NCBI RefSeq assembly: GCF_050016015.1
Contig: NZ_JBNHEQ010000022.1
Span: forward strand, 1 to 64,000
DNA length: 64,000 nt
Source of the DNA: Trichodesmium sp002260545
GTDB lineage: Bacteria > Cyanobacteriota > Cyanobacteriia > Cyanobacteriales > Microcoleaceae
Direction of reading: 5' to 3'
Shown here: positions 63,734 through 64,000 of the stretch, one piece after another
How positions within the stretch are numbered: position 1 is the first letter of the stretch
Layout: each line of letters starts with the position of its first letter
The notes under the pieces: generated by a model
Database searches by the model: none
What the model saw: the letters and a program-made list of their open reading frames with translations, nothing else
Told to the model about the DNA's origin: nothing
Made by a program: the position numbers and the translations under genes

Positions 63734-64000
63734 ATGTCGGTTAAACAACATCAATTCACAATTCAATTTTGGGGCGTAAGAGGCAGTATTGCTTGCCCAG
63801 GCACAGAAACAGTCAGATATGGAGGCAACACACCTTGTTTAGAAATGCGAGTTGGTGGACATCGCTTCATTTTTGATGGTGGTACTGGCCTAAGAGTTCT
63901 GGGTCAATCCCTTCTGTCTCAAATGCCAATAGATGCCCATATGTTATTCACTCACACCCACTGGGACCACATTCAAGGTTTTCCCTTTTTTGTACCTGCC
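63734..64000 (+). CDS. MBL-fold metallo-hydrolase, 3' end outside the window
   Basis: The frame starts at ATG 63734 and stays open to the last base (89 codons). It reads QFWGVRGSIACPGTETVRYGGNTPC, FDGGTGLRVLGQSL and FTHTHWDHIQGFPFFVPA. The THTHWDH motif gives the HxHxDH zinc-binding loop of metallo-beta-lactamase-fold hydrolases, and the WGVRGSIACPG opening is typical of a subgroup of phosphodiesterase-like MBL proteins found in many cyanobacteria, related to tRNase Z-like and cAMP phosphodiesterase-type enzymes. The substrate cannot be told from this fragment. The remaining two-thirds of the gene lie beyond base 64000. Confidence 0.88.
   Translation, partial: MSVKQHQFTIQFWGVRGSIACPGTETVRYGGNTPCLEMRVGGHRFIFDGGTGLRVLGQSLLSQMPIDAHMLFTHTHWDHIQGFPFFVPA

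Overview
The window looks like part of a draft chromosome from a filamentous, non-heterocystous marine-type cyanobacterium (Trichodesmium, Okeania or Lyngbya relatives are my best guess; this is inference). Supporting signs are the low G+C content, repeated HIP1 octamers (GCGATCGC), a cyanobacterial NdhD, a small Mo-nitrogenase C-terminal-family protein, CofH, DUF4168- and DUF3318-type proteins, and very repeat-rich spacers. By my count about 70 % of the window is coding. No rRNA, tRNA or CRISPR array was found. Two 100-N assembly gaps lie inside a tandem repeat at 29.6-29.8 kb.

Layout. 0-3.2 kb: a tightly packed operon of unrecognised genes with two paralogous ~190-aa proteins, a membrane/coiled-coil protein, a tiny zinc ribbon and an HNH protein. 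3.8-7.4 kb: a sugar-type solute-binding protein and a sensor histidine kinase, each intact except for in-frame TAA codons (two and one). 7.9-12.4 kb: a branched-chain/neutral amino acid ABC transporter (binding protein, LivH, LivM) spread apart by repeats and lacking ATPases. 12.5-15.7 kb: a truncated LamG protein and two tandem AraC regulators. 16.2-21.2 kb: FtsH, a TpsB remnant, an IS remnant and NdhD. 22.7-29.4 kb: an MscS-DEP channel, a sulfotransferase, MurG, a secreted NTF2-like protein and an SDR. 29.4-30.0 kb: a tandem array whose units each carry a promoter-like element and a terminator hairpin. 30.1-37.2 kb: a double-ATPase peptide transporter subunit, DUF4168, a membrane protein, the Mo-nitrogenase C-terminal-type protein and a PEP-CTERM protein. 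37.9-45.1 kb: a phosphate-scavenging block with an RTX 5'-nucleotidase divergent from two PhnD-like lipoproteins and a histidine kinase, with a Pho box in the divergent promoter. 46-64 kb: an FAD oxidoreductase, a HEPN-like protein, an ATP-grasp ligase, a DUF3318-like protein, CofH, a prohibitin, a cysteine desulfurase, a zinc-finger/RelE-like protein, a secreted PLD with EF-hand and HhH, and the start of an MBL-fold enzyme.

Four things stand out. (1) The 125-bp tandem array resembles a multicopy small-RNA locus. (2) Three TAA codons interrupt otherwise open genes, at least two of them at positions where CAA would be expected. (3) Solute-binding protein plus histidine kinase without permease occurs twice. 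(4) A four-copy MITE with 6-bp TAAnTA target duplications carries smaller palindromic modules nested inside it and supplies the stop codon of two genes.
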